A DNA stretch of 38,469 nt from NCBI RefSeq assembly GCF_007991215.1, contig NZ_BJXX01000083.1, forward strand, positions 1 to 38,469, in the 5' to 3' direction. The DNA is from Aneurinibacillus danicus (GTDB lineage: Bacteria; Bacillota; Bacilli; Aneurinibacillales; Aneurinibacillaceae). Of the stretch, positions 16,873 to 25,025 are shown piece after piece. Within the stretch, counting starts at the first letter, position 1, and each line of letters opens with the position of its first letter. The notes under the pieces are model-generated. The model did no database searches. It was given only the letters and a program-made list of their open reading frames with translations, and was not told where the DNA came from. Position numbers and translations under genes: made by a program.

Positions 16873-17700
16873 GTGTATTTGCTTCGATTGTATATATTCA
16901 AAACGATGGAATGGCTGGCTCTGCTGGCGGTGGTGCTGATTTTCGCCTTCCCGTTCCTGTGGATGGCGCTAACCGCCTTCAAAACGATGCCGGAGGTGTT
17001 TCGCTTCCCCCCGGCACTTCTGCCGGAGAGATGGCAGATTGAAAACTTTGCGGCTGCCTGGAATTCGGGTCCGTTTCTCACATATCTCGTCAACAGTCTG
17101 ATTGTGGCCGCGGCCATTCTGGTGCTGCAGGTGTTGACAGCCGTACCTGCCGCCTATGCGTTTGCAAGATATAAATTCAAAGGACGAAACGTGCTGTTCG
17201 GATTAACGCTGGTGGCTTTAATGATTCCGCCCCAGGTGATTTTTCTGCCGATTTATGTGTTTATGAGCGAATGGAGCCTGGTAAATACGCTCTGGTCACT
17301 CATTCTACCTTATGGGGCGAGCGCATTCGGTATCTTCCTGCTGCGGCAGGCGTTCATGCAAGTACCGGATGAAGTCATTGAAGCGGCCCGGCTGGATAAT
17401 ACAAGCGAGTGGAGAATTATGTGGACTGTAATGGCCCCGATGGCCAAACCGGTGCTTGTTACATTCGGGTTGTTCAGTTTTATTTATCACTGGAATGACT
17501 ATTTCTGGCCGCTTATTATGACGAATGATGAACAAGTGCGCACGCTTCCGCTCGGAATAGCGATGATGAAGTCGAACGAAGGGGATGTGTTCTGGCATAT
17601 TATTATGGCCGGAAACATGATTCTTATCATCCCGATTCTTATTATCTTCTTTTTCGCGCAGCGGCATATCATCAATGCATTTGTATATCAATCCAAATAG
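16873..17700 (+). CDS. ugpE: ABC importer permease, UgpE-like
   Basis: Second membrane permease of the importer, 275 aa with six helices and the EAA loop EAARLDNTSEWRIMWTVMAP. The start is GTG at 16873, supported by AAAGGAG 8-9 nt upstream. It follows ugpA by 24 nt. The pair UgpA/UgpE is a standard MalF/MalG-type arrangement. Confidence 0.88.
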   Translation: MYLLRLYIFKTMEWLALLAVVLIFAFPFLWMALTAFKTMPEVFRFPPALLPERWQIENFAAAWNSGPFLTYLVNSLIVAAAILVLQVLTAVPAAYAFARYKFKGRNVLFGLTLVALMIPPQVIFLPIYVFMSEWSLVNTLWSLILPYGASAFGIFLLRQAFMQVPDEVIEAARLDNTSEWRIMWTVMAPMAKPVLVTFGLFSFIYHWNDYFWPLIMTNDEQVRTLPLGIAMMKSNEGDVFWHIIMAGNMILIIPILIIFFFAQRHIINAFVYQSK

Positions 17701-17767
17701 TATTGGATGTTTTATAGGACCTCTGTTCCTAATAAAATTATAAAGAAATCCAGGAGGGAAATCAGAC

Positions 17768-19084
17768 ATGCAAAGGTGGACCGGTATTTTTCTGATGGTG
17801 TTGTTGAGTGTGTCGCTGCTTGTGGCGGGATGTTCCAGCCAATCCGCTTCCAAAACAGGCGAAGCGGCGGAAAGGGACAAGTCGGCCGGAGCCGGGAACG
17901 GCAAACCGGTAGAAATCGACTTCTGGTATGCGCTTGGCGGAAATAACGGCAAAAAAATTGAAGAAATGGTAAAGAAATTTAACGAAACACACAAAGATAT
18001 TGTTGTAAAACCGGCATATCAGGGCGATTACTACCAGAACCATGCGAAAGTACTGTCTGCTGTAAGTGCAGGCAACCAGCCTGACGTGACGATGGTGGAA
18101 GCGGGTGTTGTAGGCACGTTCGCGGATGCGAAAGTACTTGAAGACTTGGGACAGTACGCAAAAGATATGGAGAAAAAATACATTCCGGGCCTGATGGGCA
18201 ACTCATACTGGAAAGACAAGCTGTATGCCGTTCCGTTTAACCGCTCGACTCCGCTTCTGTACGTAAACCGTGATATGCTGAAAGAAGCCGGACTCGACCC
18301 GGCCGGCCCGAAAACGTGGGATGAGCTGATCGAATACTCGCGCAAGCTGACGAAAAAAGAAGGCGGCAAAACGCAAACATACGGTTTCTCTACACCGATT
18401 GATATCTGGTTCTATGAAGCGCTTGTTTTTCAAAACGGCGGAAGTATTCTGAGCGAAGACGGCAAGCAGCTTGCCATCAATAACGGGGCGGGCAAAGCGC
18501 CGCTGAATCTGTGGAGCAGCATGGTGAAGGAAGGCATCATGAAAAACCCTCCGGGCGAGAAATATAACGCATGGGATGTGGCGAAGCAGGATTTTCTGAA
18601 CAAACGGGTCGGCATGATTTTTACATCGACCGGCGATTTGAAAATGCTTGAATCGAGCGCTACATTCGATGTGGGGACGGCGTTTCTGCCGGCCGGAAAA
18701 ACATATGGCGCACCGACCGGCGGCGCGAACCTGGTGATGCTGGCGAAATCTTCTGATGAAGAGAAAAAAGCCGCATGGGAATTCATAAAATGGATGACTG
18801 ACACGCCGCAAACAATCGATTGGTCGCTCGCTTCCGGGTACATGCCGGTTACGACAGAAGCTGTAGAATCCAAGCAAATGCAGGATGTATATAAAGAAAG
18901 ACCGAACTTGAAAGTGGCAGTCAATCAACTCGAGTACGCAAAAGCGCGTCCGATGGCGCCGGGTTATAATGAACTGCAGGAAGTCATTATGGGTGAGCTC
19001 CAGCGCGCAATGCTTGGCCAGGCTACGGCAGATGAGGCGATGGCGGCAATCGAGAAGAAAGCGGAGAAAATATTGAGGAAATAA
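17768..19084 (+). CDS. ugpB: ABC importer substrate-binding lipoprotein, UgpB-like
   Basis: Extracellular solute-binding protein (family 1), 438 aa. A signal peptide ends in the lipobox LLVAGC (Cys22), followed by a Ser/Gly-rich linker. The binding domain begins with VEIDFWYALGGNNGKKIEEM and contains GDYYQNHAKVLSAVSAGNQPDV and TGGANLVMLAKSSDEEKKAA, the usual pattern for CUT1 binding proteins of the UgpB group. ATG at 17768 follows AGGAGGG. A small inverted repeat TAGGA/TCCTA lies in the 67-nt gap after ugpE. It delivers the ligand to UgpAEC. Confidence 0.87.
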   Translation: MQRWTGIFLMVLLSVSLLVAGCSSQSASKTGEAAERDKSAGAGNGKPVEIDFWYALGGNNGKKIEEMVKKFNETHKDIVVKPAYQGDYYQNHAKVLSAVSAGNQPDVTMVEAGVVGTFADAKVLEDLGQYAKDMEKKYIPGLMGNSYWKDKLYAVPFNRSTPLLYVNRDMLKEAGLDPAGPKTWDELIEYSRKLTKKEGGKTQTYGFSTPIDIWFYEALVFQNGGSILSEDGKQLAINNGAGKAPLNLWSSMVKEGIMKNPPGEKYNAWDVAKQDFLNKRVGMIFTSTGDLKMLESSATFDVGTAFLPAGKTYGAPTGGANLVMLAKSSDEEKKAAWEFIKWMTDTPQTIDWSLASGYMPVTTEAVESKQMQDVYKERPNLKVAVNQLEYAKARPMAPGYNELQEVIMGELQRAMLGQATADEAMAAIEKKAEKILRK

Positions 19085-19109
19085 ACGTAAGAGAACGGCA
19101 TAATTGATG

Positions 19110-19138
19110 ACCGGGAGGACTATATTTTCTCCCGGTTT
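19110..19138 (+). terminator. Hairpin between ugpB and ugpQ, possible weak terminator
   Basis: ACCGGGAG (19110-19117) pairs with CTCCCGGT (19129-19136), with only a short T-rich end. It could reduce transcription into ugpQ or protect the 3' end of ugpB mRNA. Confidence 0.5.
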
Positions 19139-19167
19139 ATATTTTAAGGAAACGGGAGGATAGAACA

Positions 19168-19899
19168 ATGAATCTTTGCATGGCTCATCGGGGCTGGTCC
19201 GGCCGGGCTCCGGAAAACACGATGGTGGCTGTTCGTTTGGTACTGCAGCATTCCGAAATTCGCGGAATGGAAATCGATGTACAGCTTTCAAAAGACGGTA
19301 TACCTGTCTTAATGCATGATTTTACATTGGGAAGAACGGTAAAGGCAGACGGTACGGTAAAAGACTATACGTTGGAAGAATTAAAGCGATTTGATGCCGG
19401 CTCATGGTTCGGTTCAGCGTTCACAGATGAGAGAATTCCTTCGTTAGAGGAAGTGCTGGCGGAGGTACGCGGCAAAGTTCTGCTTAACATTGAATTAAAA
19501 ACGGCAGGCGACATGTACCCGGGGCTTGAAGAAAAAGTGGTAGAGCTGGTATACAAATACGGAATGGAGAATGAGGTATATATCACGTCATTCGACCACG
19601 ATGCAGTGAAGCGGGTGCATAGGCTTGCGCCTTCGCTGACAAAAGGATTAATTTTTGGGGGAAAGTCGACGTTACTGCATGAACAAATGGCAGAGACCGG
19701 TGCATCTGTTCTATCCATTCCTTATCCGTATTTGACGCAGGACTTTGTAAAAGAAATGATTGAGCAAGGCTATACGATGATTGCCTGGACCATAGACGAC
19801 CCGGAACACATTCGCCGGGTAATGGACCTTCATCCTGAACTGCAGATTTGTACGAACTATCCGGATCGTATGCTTGGATTGACGAAGAAAGAAGCATAA
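19168..19899 (+). CDS. ugpQ: Glycerophosphodiester phosphodiesterase
   Basis: GDPD-family enzyme, 243 aa, with no signal peptide, so probably cytosolic. It hydrolyses glycerophosphodiesters to glycerol-3-phosphate and an alcohol. The catalytic set is visible: His7-Arg8 in MAHRGW, Glu16-Asn17 in PENT, Glu35 and Asp37 in GMEIDVQLSKDG, and His50 in VLMHD. The C-terminal half has the TIM-barrel repeats, ending with MIAWTIDDPEHI and ICTNYPD. ATG at 19168 follows GGGAGGA. As the last gene of the cluster it would release glycerol-3-phosphate, the effector of GlpP, from imported diesters, giving positive feedback. That link is inference. Confidence 0.9.
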   Translation: MNLCMAHRGWSGRAPENTMVAVRLVLQHSEIRGMEIDVQLSKDGIPVLMHDFTLGRTVKADGTVKDYTLEELKRFDAGSWFGSAFTDERIPSLEEVLAEVRGKVLLNIELKTAGDMYPGLEEKVVELVYKYGMENEVYITSFDHDAVKRVHRLAPSLTKGLIFGGKSTLLHEQMAETGASVLSIPYPYLTQDFVKEMIEQGYTMIAWTIDDPEHIRRVMDLHPELQICTNYPDRMLGLTKKEA

Positions 19900-19931
19900 T
19901 GATACTGCTATCAGAAATTGTAAGTAGGATG

Positions 19932-19973
19932 AAAAGCCCTAAGCTCTGTTTTGTAAACAGGGCTTTTTATTTT
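19932..19973 (+). terminator. Terminator of the ugp operon
   Basis: AAAAGCCCT pairs with AGGGCTTTT, with inner GTTT/AAAC pairing, followed by a T-rich run. Confidence 0.88.
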
Positions 19974-19996
19974 TCAATTGGGCAGCAACTTTTGTC

Positions 19997-20024
19997 TTGT
20001 AAGTTTTTGTTCTCCTGCTATAAT
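19997..20024 (+). promoter_or_regulatory. Promoter of the MarR-efflux operon
   Basis: TTGTAA (19997-20002), 16-nt spacer, and TATAAT (20019-20024) with the TGn extension (TGCTATAAT). The predicted start is near 20031. Confidence 0.7.
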
Positions 20025-20033
20025 CTATTTTAG

Positions 20034-20053
20034 ATATTTCGTATACGAAATAT
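20034..20053. promoter_or_regulatory. Perfect 20-bp palindrome, likely MarR operator
   Basis: ATATTTCGTATACGAAATAT is its own reverse complement. It begins about 3 nt after the predicted transcription start and ends just before the leader's AGGAGGAG, the place where an autorepressor would block initiation. Confidence 0.75.
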
Positions 20054-20090
20054 TAGGAGGAGAAACATTTTATACAGAAAGGAGAGAGCT

Positions 20091-20549
20091 ATGCAGAACG
20101 CATCCAGGCAGATTCGTCTTCTTATACGGCAGATTAATCATACCTTCTTTGAATTGTTGGCCAGTGAGCTTGCTGCTTTCAATATTACAGGTCCGCAGCT
20201 TCTTGTGCTTCGTTGCCTCAAACATGAACCGCAGCGAATATCAGATATTAGTAAACAGGTGGGGCTTTCCAATAGCACAGTTTCAGGTATTGTAGATCGG
20301 CTTGAGGAAAACGGATACGTTCGACGCATTAGGGATGAGCAAGACCGCCGTGTCGTTTGGGTCAACTTCGGGGAGAAATTCGATGACGTTCGTAAAGCAG
20401 TGCCCGTCCTGCAAGATAACTATTTCGACGGTATGTTTTCGGGCATGAATGAAGAAGAAGCGCAAACTATCGTACGGTCGTTGCAATTGTTAGCCGATCA
20501 TTTGAAAGAGAGATTGGAAGAGAAGAAAATTCAAACACGAAATATTTAG
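20091..20549 (+). CDS. MarR-family repressor of an efflux operon
   Basis: A 152-aa MarR regulator. The winged helix-turn-helix runs from about residue 44 (RISDISKQVGLSNSTVSGIVDRL) to the wing GYVRRIRDEQDRRVVWV. ATG at 20091 follows AAAGGAGAG. It is the first gene of an operon with a HlyD adaptor, a DHA2 pump and a second adaptor, behind a promoter with a perfect palindrome. MarR family members in this setting usually repress their own operon until a toxic compound binds. Confidence 0.9.
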   Translation: MQNASRQIRLLIRQINHTFFELLASELAAFNITGPQLLVLRCLKHEPQRISDISKQVGLSNSTVSGIVDRLEENGYVRRIRDEQDRRVVWVNFGEKFDDVRKAVPVLQDNYFDGMFSGMNEEEAQTIVRSLQLLADHLKERLEEKKIQTRNI

Positions 20550-20583
20550 ATAGAGAAAGTTAAAGAGAGAAAGAGGGAGAAGA

Positions 20584-21237
20584 ATGAATCGAAAGAAAAT
20601 ATTATGGATTCTTCTTTCGGCAATGATCATCAGCGGAGGGGGCATTGGTTACTACTACTGGTACCAGGATGCGCATTACGTTAAAACAGAAGATGCGCGG
20701 ATTCAAGGTGACCAATATCGAATTATGCCGCAAATTGCCGGGGAAATAATGCGGATTCATGTCGAAGAAGGAGATATTTTGAGGCAAAACGATGCCATCG
20801 CAGAACAAGATCCCGCTAATATGGATCCAAGCATGGTCAGCCGTTCTGTATTGCGTGCTCCTATCGACGGTACAGTCGTAAAAATTTATACGAAAGAACA
20901 TGAGATGGGCACACCCGGTCAGCCGGTAGCGATGATGATGGATATGAACCACCTGTACGTATCCGCAAACATCGAAGAAACAGATATTTCCAAAATCCAC
21001 CCGGGTCAAACTGTGGATGTCACGCTGGATGCCCTAAACGGAAAAACGATTACAGGCAAGGTGAGAAAAATCGGAAAAGCTTCGAACTCTACATTTTCCC
21101 TTATACCGGCAACCAATACCAGTGGTAACTTCAATAAGGTAACTCAGCGAATCCCGGTTGAAATCACCATCAACAAACCGAAAGATATGGAATTGATCCC
21201 GGGCACGAACGTGGAAGTTAAAGTCCATATTACATAG
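20584..21237 (+). CDS. Short HlyD/EmrA-type efflux adaptor
   Basis: Membrane-fusion adaptor of 217 aa. One N-terminal transmembrane helix (about residues 5-26, ILWILLSAMIISGGGIGYYY) precedes the split lipoyl domain (VKTEDARIQGDQYRIMPQIAGEI and APIDGTVVKIYTKEHEMGTPGQPV) and a beta-barrel domain. The long coiled-coil hairpin usual in EmrA is missing: the two lipoyl halves are joined by only about 20 residues. This short form is known next to DHA2 pumps in Gram-positives. ATG at 20584 follows a GAGGGAG site. It lies 34 nt after the MarR gene and 15 nt before the pump gene. Confidence 0.88.
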   Translation: MNRKKILWILLSAMIISGGGIGYYYWYQDAHYVKTEDARIQGDQYRIMPQIAGEIMRIHVEEGDILRQNDAIAEQDPANMDPSMVSRSVLRAPIDGTVVKIYTKEHEMGTPGQPVAMMMDMNHLYVSANIEETDISKIHPGQTVDVTLDALNGKTITGKVRKIGKASNSTFSLIPATNTSGNFNKVTQRIPVEITINKPKDMELIPGTNVEVKVHIT

Positions 21238-21252
21238 CGGGGAGGAATGGAT

Positions 21253-22779
21253 GTGAGTGCTTCCGCAACTGCTTCCGCCGCTCCTCCCGCCGAAACGCCG
21301 GGCTATCGCTGGCTTGCGTTAATCGCCGTCATCGTCGGAGCTTTTGTCGCCATCTTGAACAACAGTCTAATCAATGTGGCGATTCCCAAGCTGACGAATG
21401 TATTCGGTTCGACGACTGACCGGATTCAATGGGTATTGACCGGATATATGCTGGCTTCCGGCGTTATCATTCCGATTAGCGGGTATATGGGAGATCGGCT
21501 TGGCTATAAGAAGTTTTTTATTATTTCACTTAGCGTATTTACGGCAGGTACGTTGCTTTGCGCTGTGGCCTGGAGCGACACGTCTTTGATTGTCGCGCGC
21601 ATTATCGCCGGATTGGGCGGCGGTGTCATTATGCCAATAAGCATGTCGATTATTTACAAGATTATGCCGCGCGAGCAAATTGGGATGGCGCTCGGATTGT
21701 GGGGGATTTCGGCCATGGTGGCGCCGGCTGTCGGACCGACGCTGAGCGGGTATTTAATCGAGTGGTTTAACTGGCGTTTTTTGTTTATTATCAACATTCC
21801 GGTGGCGCTGCTTGCAATTGTGCTCGTATCGGTGCTGCTGAAAGAGACGGAAAGAATAGAGGGTAGAGAGTTCGATACATGGGGCTTCGTGCTGGCTGCT
21901 GTTTCGGCGGGAACCCTTCTGTATGCGTTGAGCAATGGACAGTCGAAAGGCTGGACCTCGTTTGAAATCGTAGCCCTGCTGTTCATCTCTTTCTGGTCGT
22001 TTGTATTTTTGCTTTGGGTGGAGACAGGCAAGGAACATCCAATCATTGATTTAAGCTTATTTAAAAATTTTACTTATACGTTAAGCGTCATTTCTGCAAG
22101 TCTGGTTACGGTCGGACTTTTTGGCGGGGTATTTTTGACGCCGATTTTTCTTCAGAACATCCAGGGTGTATCGGCGATCGATACCGGTATCATCCTGATT
22201 CCGCAGGCGGTTGCAATGGCGGTGATGATGCCGGTGGCAGGCCGCCTGTTTGACAAGGTGGGCGTCATTCCGCTTGGGCTTACGGGCCTTACGTTAATGA
22301 GTGTCATGACGTATGAGCTGCACCGTTTGACGGTCGATACGTCGTTCGGGTGGCTGGAGACGGTTCTTGCGATTCGCGGCATCGGCATCGGTCTCTGTAT
22401 GATGCCGTTATCTACTGCAGGCATGAATGCCGTAGCGCCGCAGCAGGTTGGAAATGCGTCCTCGCTCTCCAACCTTATCCGGCAGGTGGCTGGGTCGTTT
22501 GGCATTGCCGTATTGACCGCGATTATGCAGCAGCGGGCCGCGCTGCATGCGCAGCATATCAGCGAGTCCGTGACCGACCAGGGCATGCAATATTTTCAAA
22601 GTATACTTGGGACAAGCGCGATCACTACACTTGGGGGCGTGATTCAGCGGGAGGCTTTAACATGGGCCATTGCGGATACGTTTGTGATTTCCGCCATTCC
22701 GCTGTTTATTACCATTCCGCTCGTATTCTTGTTTAAGCAGAAAAAGAAAGCGCCGCAGGCACAAGTGCAGGCGAAATAG
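21253..22779 (+). CDS. DHA2-family multidrug efflux MFS transporter (EmrB/QacA type)
   Basis: A 508-aa proton-driven drug exporter with 14 predicted helices. Helix 1 has VAILNNSLINVAIPKL, and motif A is seen as GYMGDRLGYKKFF. Motif C of drug/H+ antiporters is seen in GISAMVAPAVGPTLSGYLIEWFNWRFLF. GTG at 21253 is preferred, because GGGGAGG ends 7 nt before it; an in-frame ATG at 21247 is too close to that site. Substrates cannot be predicted. It probably works with the adaptors on either side. Confidence 0.92.
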   Translation: MSASATASAAPPAETPGYRWLALIAVIVGAFVAILNNSLINVAIPKLTNVFGSTTDRIQWVLTGYMLASGVIIPISGYMGDRLGYKKFFIISLSVFTAGTLLCAVAWSDTSLIVARIIAGLGGGVIMPISMSIIYKIMPREQIGMALGLWGISAMVAPAVGPTLSGYLIEWFNWRFLFIINIPVALLAIVLVSVLLKETERIEGREFDTWGFVLAAVSAGTLLYALSNGQSKGWTSFEIVALLFISFWSFVFLLWVETGKEHPIIDLSLFKNFTYTLSVISASLVTVGLFGGVFLTPIFLQNIQGVSAIDTGIILIPQAVAMAVMMPVAGRLFDKVGVIPLGLTGLTLMSVMTYELHRLTVDTSFGWLETVLAIRGIGIGLCMMPLSTAGMNAVAPQQVGNASSLSNLIRQVAGSFGIAVLTAIMQQRAALHAQHISESVTDQGMQYFQSILGTSAITTLGGVIQREALTWAIADTFVISAIPLFITIPLVFLFKQKKKAPQAQVQAK

Positions 22780-22806
22780 AGGTTAAGAGAAAGAAAGGGA
22801 AAAAAG

Positions 22807-24276
22807 ATGAGAAAAGCAAAGCGAACGAAAGCGGTCGTCTATCTACTGCTGGGAGCCTTTGCGCTGGCCGGCTGTACGACAAGCGCAAAAGAAGCCACCG
22901 GCCCAGAAGCGCCGGTTTTTGTCCGAACAGCCCAGGCGCAGGAAGGCGCACTTGGCGGTAAAGTATATACCGGAACAGTAATGCCGGACCAAAAGGTTAA
23001 TATTGTACCGAAAATTCCGGGGAAAATTGCAGAAATGCCCGTAGAAGTCGGTATGCGGGTGAAAAAAGGACAGGTGCTGTTTAGGCTGGAAGATAAAGAT
23101 TTGAAGAATGCCGTAGTGAAAGCGGAAGCCGCAGTATCGGCGGCGCAGGCGGGCATACGTACGGCGGAAATGGCCCGTGAATCAGGCGTTATCCAGGCAA
23201 CCGGCGGAGCCGTGCAATCGAAGAGCGGCATGCTGCAGGCCAAGAATAGCATGATTCAGGCTCAAGGGGCCATTACGCAGGCACAAAGTGCGCTTGAGCA
23301 AACCGCCCATGCGGTGGAGGACGCCGATACGTCTTTCGATAAAGCGCAGCAGGCGCTGCGGGACGCTACGGTGAATCGTGACCGGATGAAGCAGTTGTTT
23401 GAACAAGGGGCGGCTTCCCAGGTGCAGCTTGATCAGGCGGAGACAGCTCTCGTAAACGCAAAGGCGGCTTACCGCAGCGCGGAAATCGCTCGCACGAATG
23501 CACGCGAGAAACTGGCCGCGGCCAAAAAGGCGCTTGCTACCGCGCAGAAAGGCTATGATACTGCATCTTCCAGCTATCAGAATGCGAGCGGTGGATATGC
23601 GAATGCACAGAAACAAATTGAGGTAGCGCAGAGCACGGCAGCCATCGAGGCAAGCCGCCAGGCGTTGAAGCAAGCTCAGGTAGGAGCAGAGATCGCACGC
23701 GATGCACTAAACGACGCTACGGTTGTCTCTCCGATAGATGGCATTATCGGCGCCAAGAATGCGGAGATTGGCGAGATGGTATCCGCCCAGGCTCCGGTCC
23801 TTGTCGTGGCTAATCTGAACAGCGTAACCGTACTGACATACCTGCCGGCGGATCAGGTTAATAATGTGCAGCCGGGCAGTCAGGTGCAGGTGAAAGCGGC
23901 GGCGTTCGATTATGTAACGACCGGAACGGTGAAAAGCGTTAGCCCGCTTGATGAAAAAGGAAAAGGATACCCGGTACAGATCACCGTGCCGAATCCGGAT
24001 TTGAAATTGAAATCGGGCATGCTGGCAGAAGTACGTATTCTGGCGCCTGATGCTCGCCGTGGTATTGTCATTCCGGCTTCAGCAGTTGTAAAAGAGAAGG
24101 GCCATGCGTATGTATATGTACTTGAGGGCAGCGAAGCGAAGCGTGTGGAAGTGAAAGAAGGCGGCGAACAGGGTGCGGAGGCATTGATTACGAGCGGTTT
24201 GAAAAAGAATGACCGTGTCATTACGAACAACGTGGCATTGCTGTTCGATCATGCCAAAGTGGAAGTCAGACAATAG
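22807..24276 (+). CDS. Long lipoprotein efflux adaptor (RND/HlyD type)
   Basis: A 489-aa adaptor with a signal peptide and lipobox FALAGC (Cys23). An N-terminal lipoyl half (GKVYTGTVMPDQKVNIVPKI) is followed by a very long Ala/Gln-rich coiled coil, about residues 95-290, and the second lipoyl half (DATVVSPIDGIIGAKNAEIGEMV). Beta-barrel and membrane-proximal domains end the protein. Such proteins normally pair with RND or MacB-type pumps, but neither is near; the only pump in the operon is the DHA2 protein. ATG at 22807, 27 nt after the pump gene, follows AAAGGGA. Whether it serves the same pump is unknown. Confidence 0.87.
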   Translation: MRKAKRTKAVVYLLLGAFALAGCTTSAKEATGPEAPVFVRTAQAQEGALGGKVYTGTVMPDQKVNIVPKIPGKIAEMPVEVGMRVKKGQVLFRLEDKDLKNAVVKAEAAVSAAQAGIRTAEMARESGVIQATGGAVQSKSGMLQAKNSMIQAQGAITQAQSALEQTAHAVEDADTSFDKAQQALRDATVNRDRMKQLFEQGAASQVQLDQAETALVNAKAAYRSAEIARTNAREKLAAAKKALATAQKGYDTASSSYQNASGGYANAQKQIEVAQSTAAIEASRQALKQAQVGAEIARDALNDATVVSPIDGIIGAKNAEIGEMVSAQAPVLVVANLNSVTVLTYLPADQVNNVQPGSQVQVKAAAFDYVTTGTVKSVSPLDEKGKGYPVQITVPNPDLKLKSGMLAEVRILAPDARRGIVIPASAVVKEKGHAYVYVLEGSEAKRVEVKEGGEQGAEALITSGLKKNDRVITNNVALLFDHAKVEVRQ

Positions 24277-24284
24277 GAGAGGGA

Positions 24285-24326
24285 GGAGAATCGTGTACCG
24301 CATGCTGCCGATTCTCCTTTTCCTTT
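24285..24326 (+). terminator. Terminator of the efflux operon
   Basis: GGAGAATCG (24285-24293) pairs exactly with CGATTCTCC (24309-24317), followed by TTTTCCTTT. Confidence 0.88.
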
Positions 24327-24355
24327 CCGAAACCGTGGAATTAGATGGGAAAATG

Positions 24356-24384
24356 TTGACTATTTTCTGACGGATTTATATATT
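24356..24384 (+). promoter_or_regulatory. Promoter of hutPH
   Basis: TTGACT (24356-24361), 17-nt spacer, TATATT (24379-24384). The predicted start is about 45 nt before hutP. Confidence 0.7.
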
Positions 24385-24434
24385 GGTAATAGAAGTGAAA
24401 TGGAAGTCAGCTACAGATAGCGAGTGGTACACAC

Positions 24435-24893
24435 GTGTCTTTGCGAATTGAACACCGTATCGGCAAGCTGGCGATGCAGCTGGCTTTGCTGGAAGAAGAC
24501 GAGGTTGAAGCGGCGTCTTTTCCTTTTGCGCAGGCAGAGAAGTTAGGATATCAGTTTTGCAAAGGGAAAGTAGGCTCAATGGATGCGCACAAAGTGGTGG
24601 CCGCCATTGAAACTGCCGCCAAGAAAGAGCAGATTATCAACGGTTCTCATTACAGGGAGACGCACGCGCTTTATCACGCCATTATTGAAGCGATGCAAGG
24701 TGTGACGCGGGGGCAGGTCCAGTTGGGTACCGTGCTTCGTACGGTTGGTCTGAACTTCGCCATCGTACGTGGCAGGCCATACGACAGCGAACATGAAGGC
24801 GAATGGATTGCCGTGGCGCTGTATGGCACGATCGGCGCGCCGGTGCGCGGCCTGGAACACGAGACAATGGGTCTTGGAATCAATCATATTTGA
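24435..24893 (+). CDS. hutP: Hut operon antiterminator HutP
   Basis: Histidine- and Mg-dependent RNA-binding antiterminator of 152 aa. The family core is conserved: [84 protein letters not shown]. With L-histidine it binds NAG triplets in the leader RNA and prevents termination before hutH. The start is GTG at 24435, with a weak upstream site (GAGTGGT). Its target sequence lies in the 132 nt between hutP and hutH, as in Bacillus subtilis. Identification is very firm. Confidence 0.96.
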   Translation: MSLRIEHRIGKLAMQLALLEEDEVEAASFPFAQAEKLGYQFCKGKVGSMDAHKVVAAIETAAKKEQIINGSHYRETHALYHAIIEAMQGVTRGQVQLGTVLRTVGLNFAIVRGRPYDSEHEGEWIAVALYGTIGAPVRGLEHETMGLGINHI

Positions 24894-24905
24894 ATGTCTA
24901 ATAAT

Positions 24906-24929
24906 CAGCCCATAGCGAACAGATGACAG
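24906..24929 (+). promoter_or_regulatory. HutP binding site: four NAG triplets at 4-nt spacing
   Basis: The triplets are CAG (24906), TAG (24913), CAG (24920) and CAG (24927), each separated by exactly four bases. Known HutP sites have three UAG-like triplets with 4-nt spacers, so this run of four is a clear match. It ends at the base of the terminator stem. Confidence 0.8.
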
Positions 24930-24998
24930 GGGGCTACATATTGCTTAAGCAAGGCGGTCTATGCCGCTTTATTTGAGCATGTGTAGTCCCCTTTTTGT
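24929..24998 (+). terminator. HutP-controlled attenuator before hutH
   Basis: GGGGGCTACA pairs with TGTAGTCCCC, with inner TGCTT/GAGCA and GGCGG/CCGC stems, followed by TTTTTGTTT. It ends about 28 nt before the hutH start and would stop transcription unless HutP is bound. Confidence 0.88.
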
Positions 24999-25025
24999 TT
25001 GCCTGGAAGAAGGAGAGTGCAACAT

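Noticed and set aside
18203-19291. Long minus-strand frame of 362 codons opposite ugpB/ugpQ
   Set aside because: Cys/His/Arg/Phe-rich shadow of the plus-strand genes; no ribosome site and no recognisable domain.
22807-24276. Internal tandem gene repeats in the long adaptor
   Set aside because: The repeated Ala/Gln pattern is explained by the heptad-rich coiled coil; no exact DNA repeats are seen.
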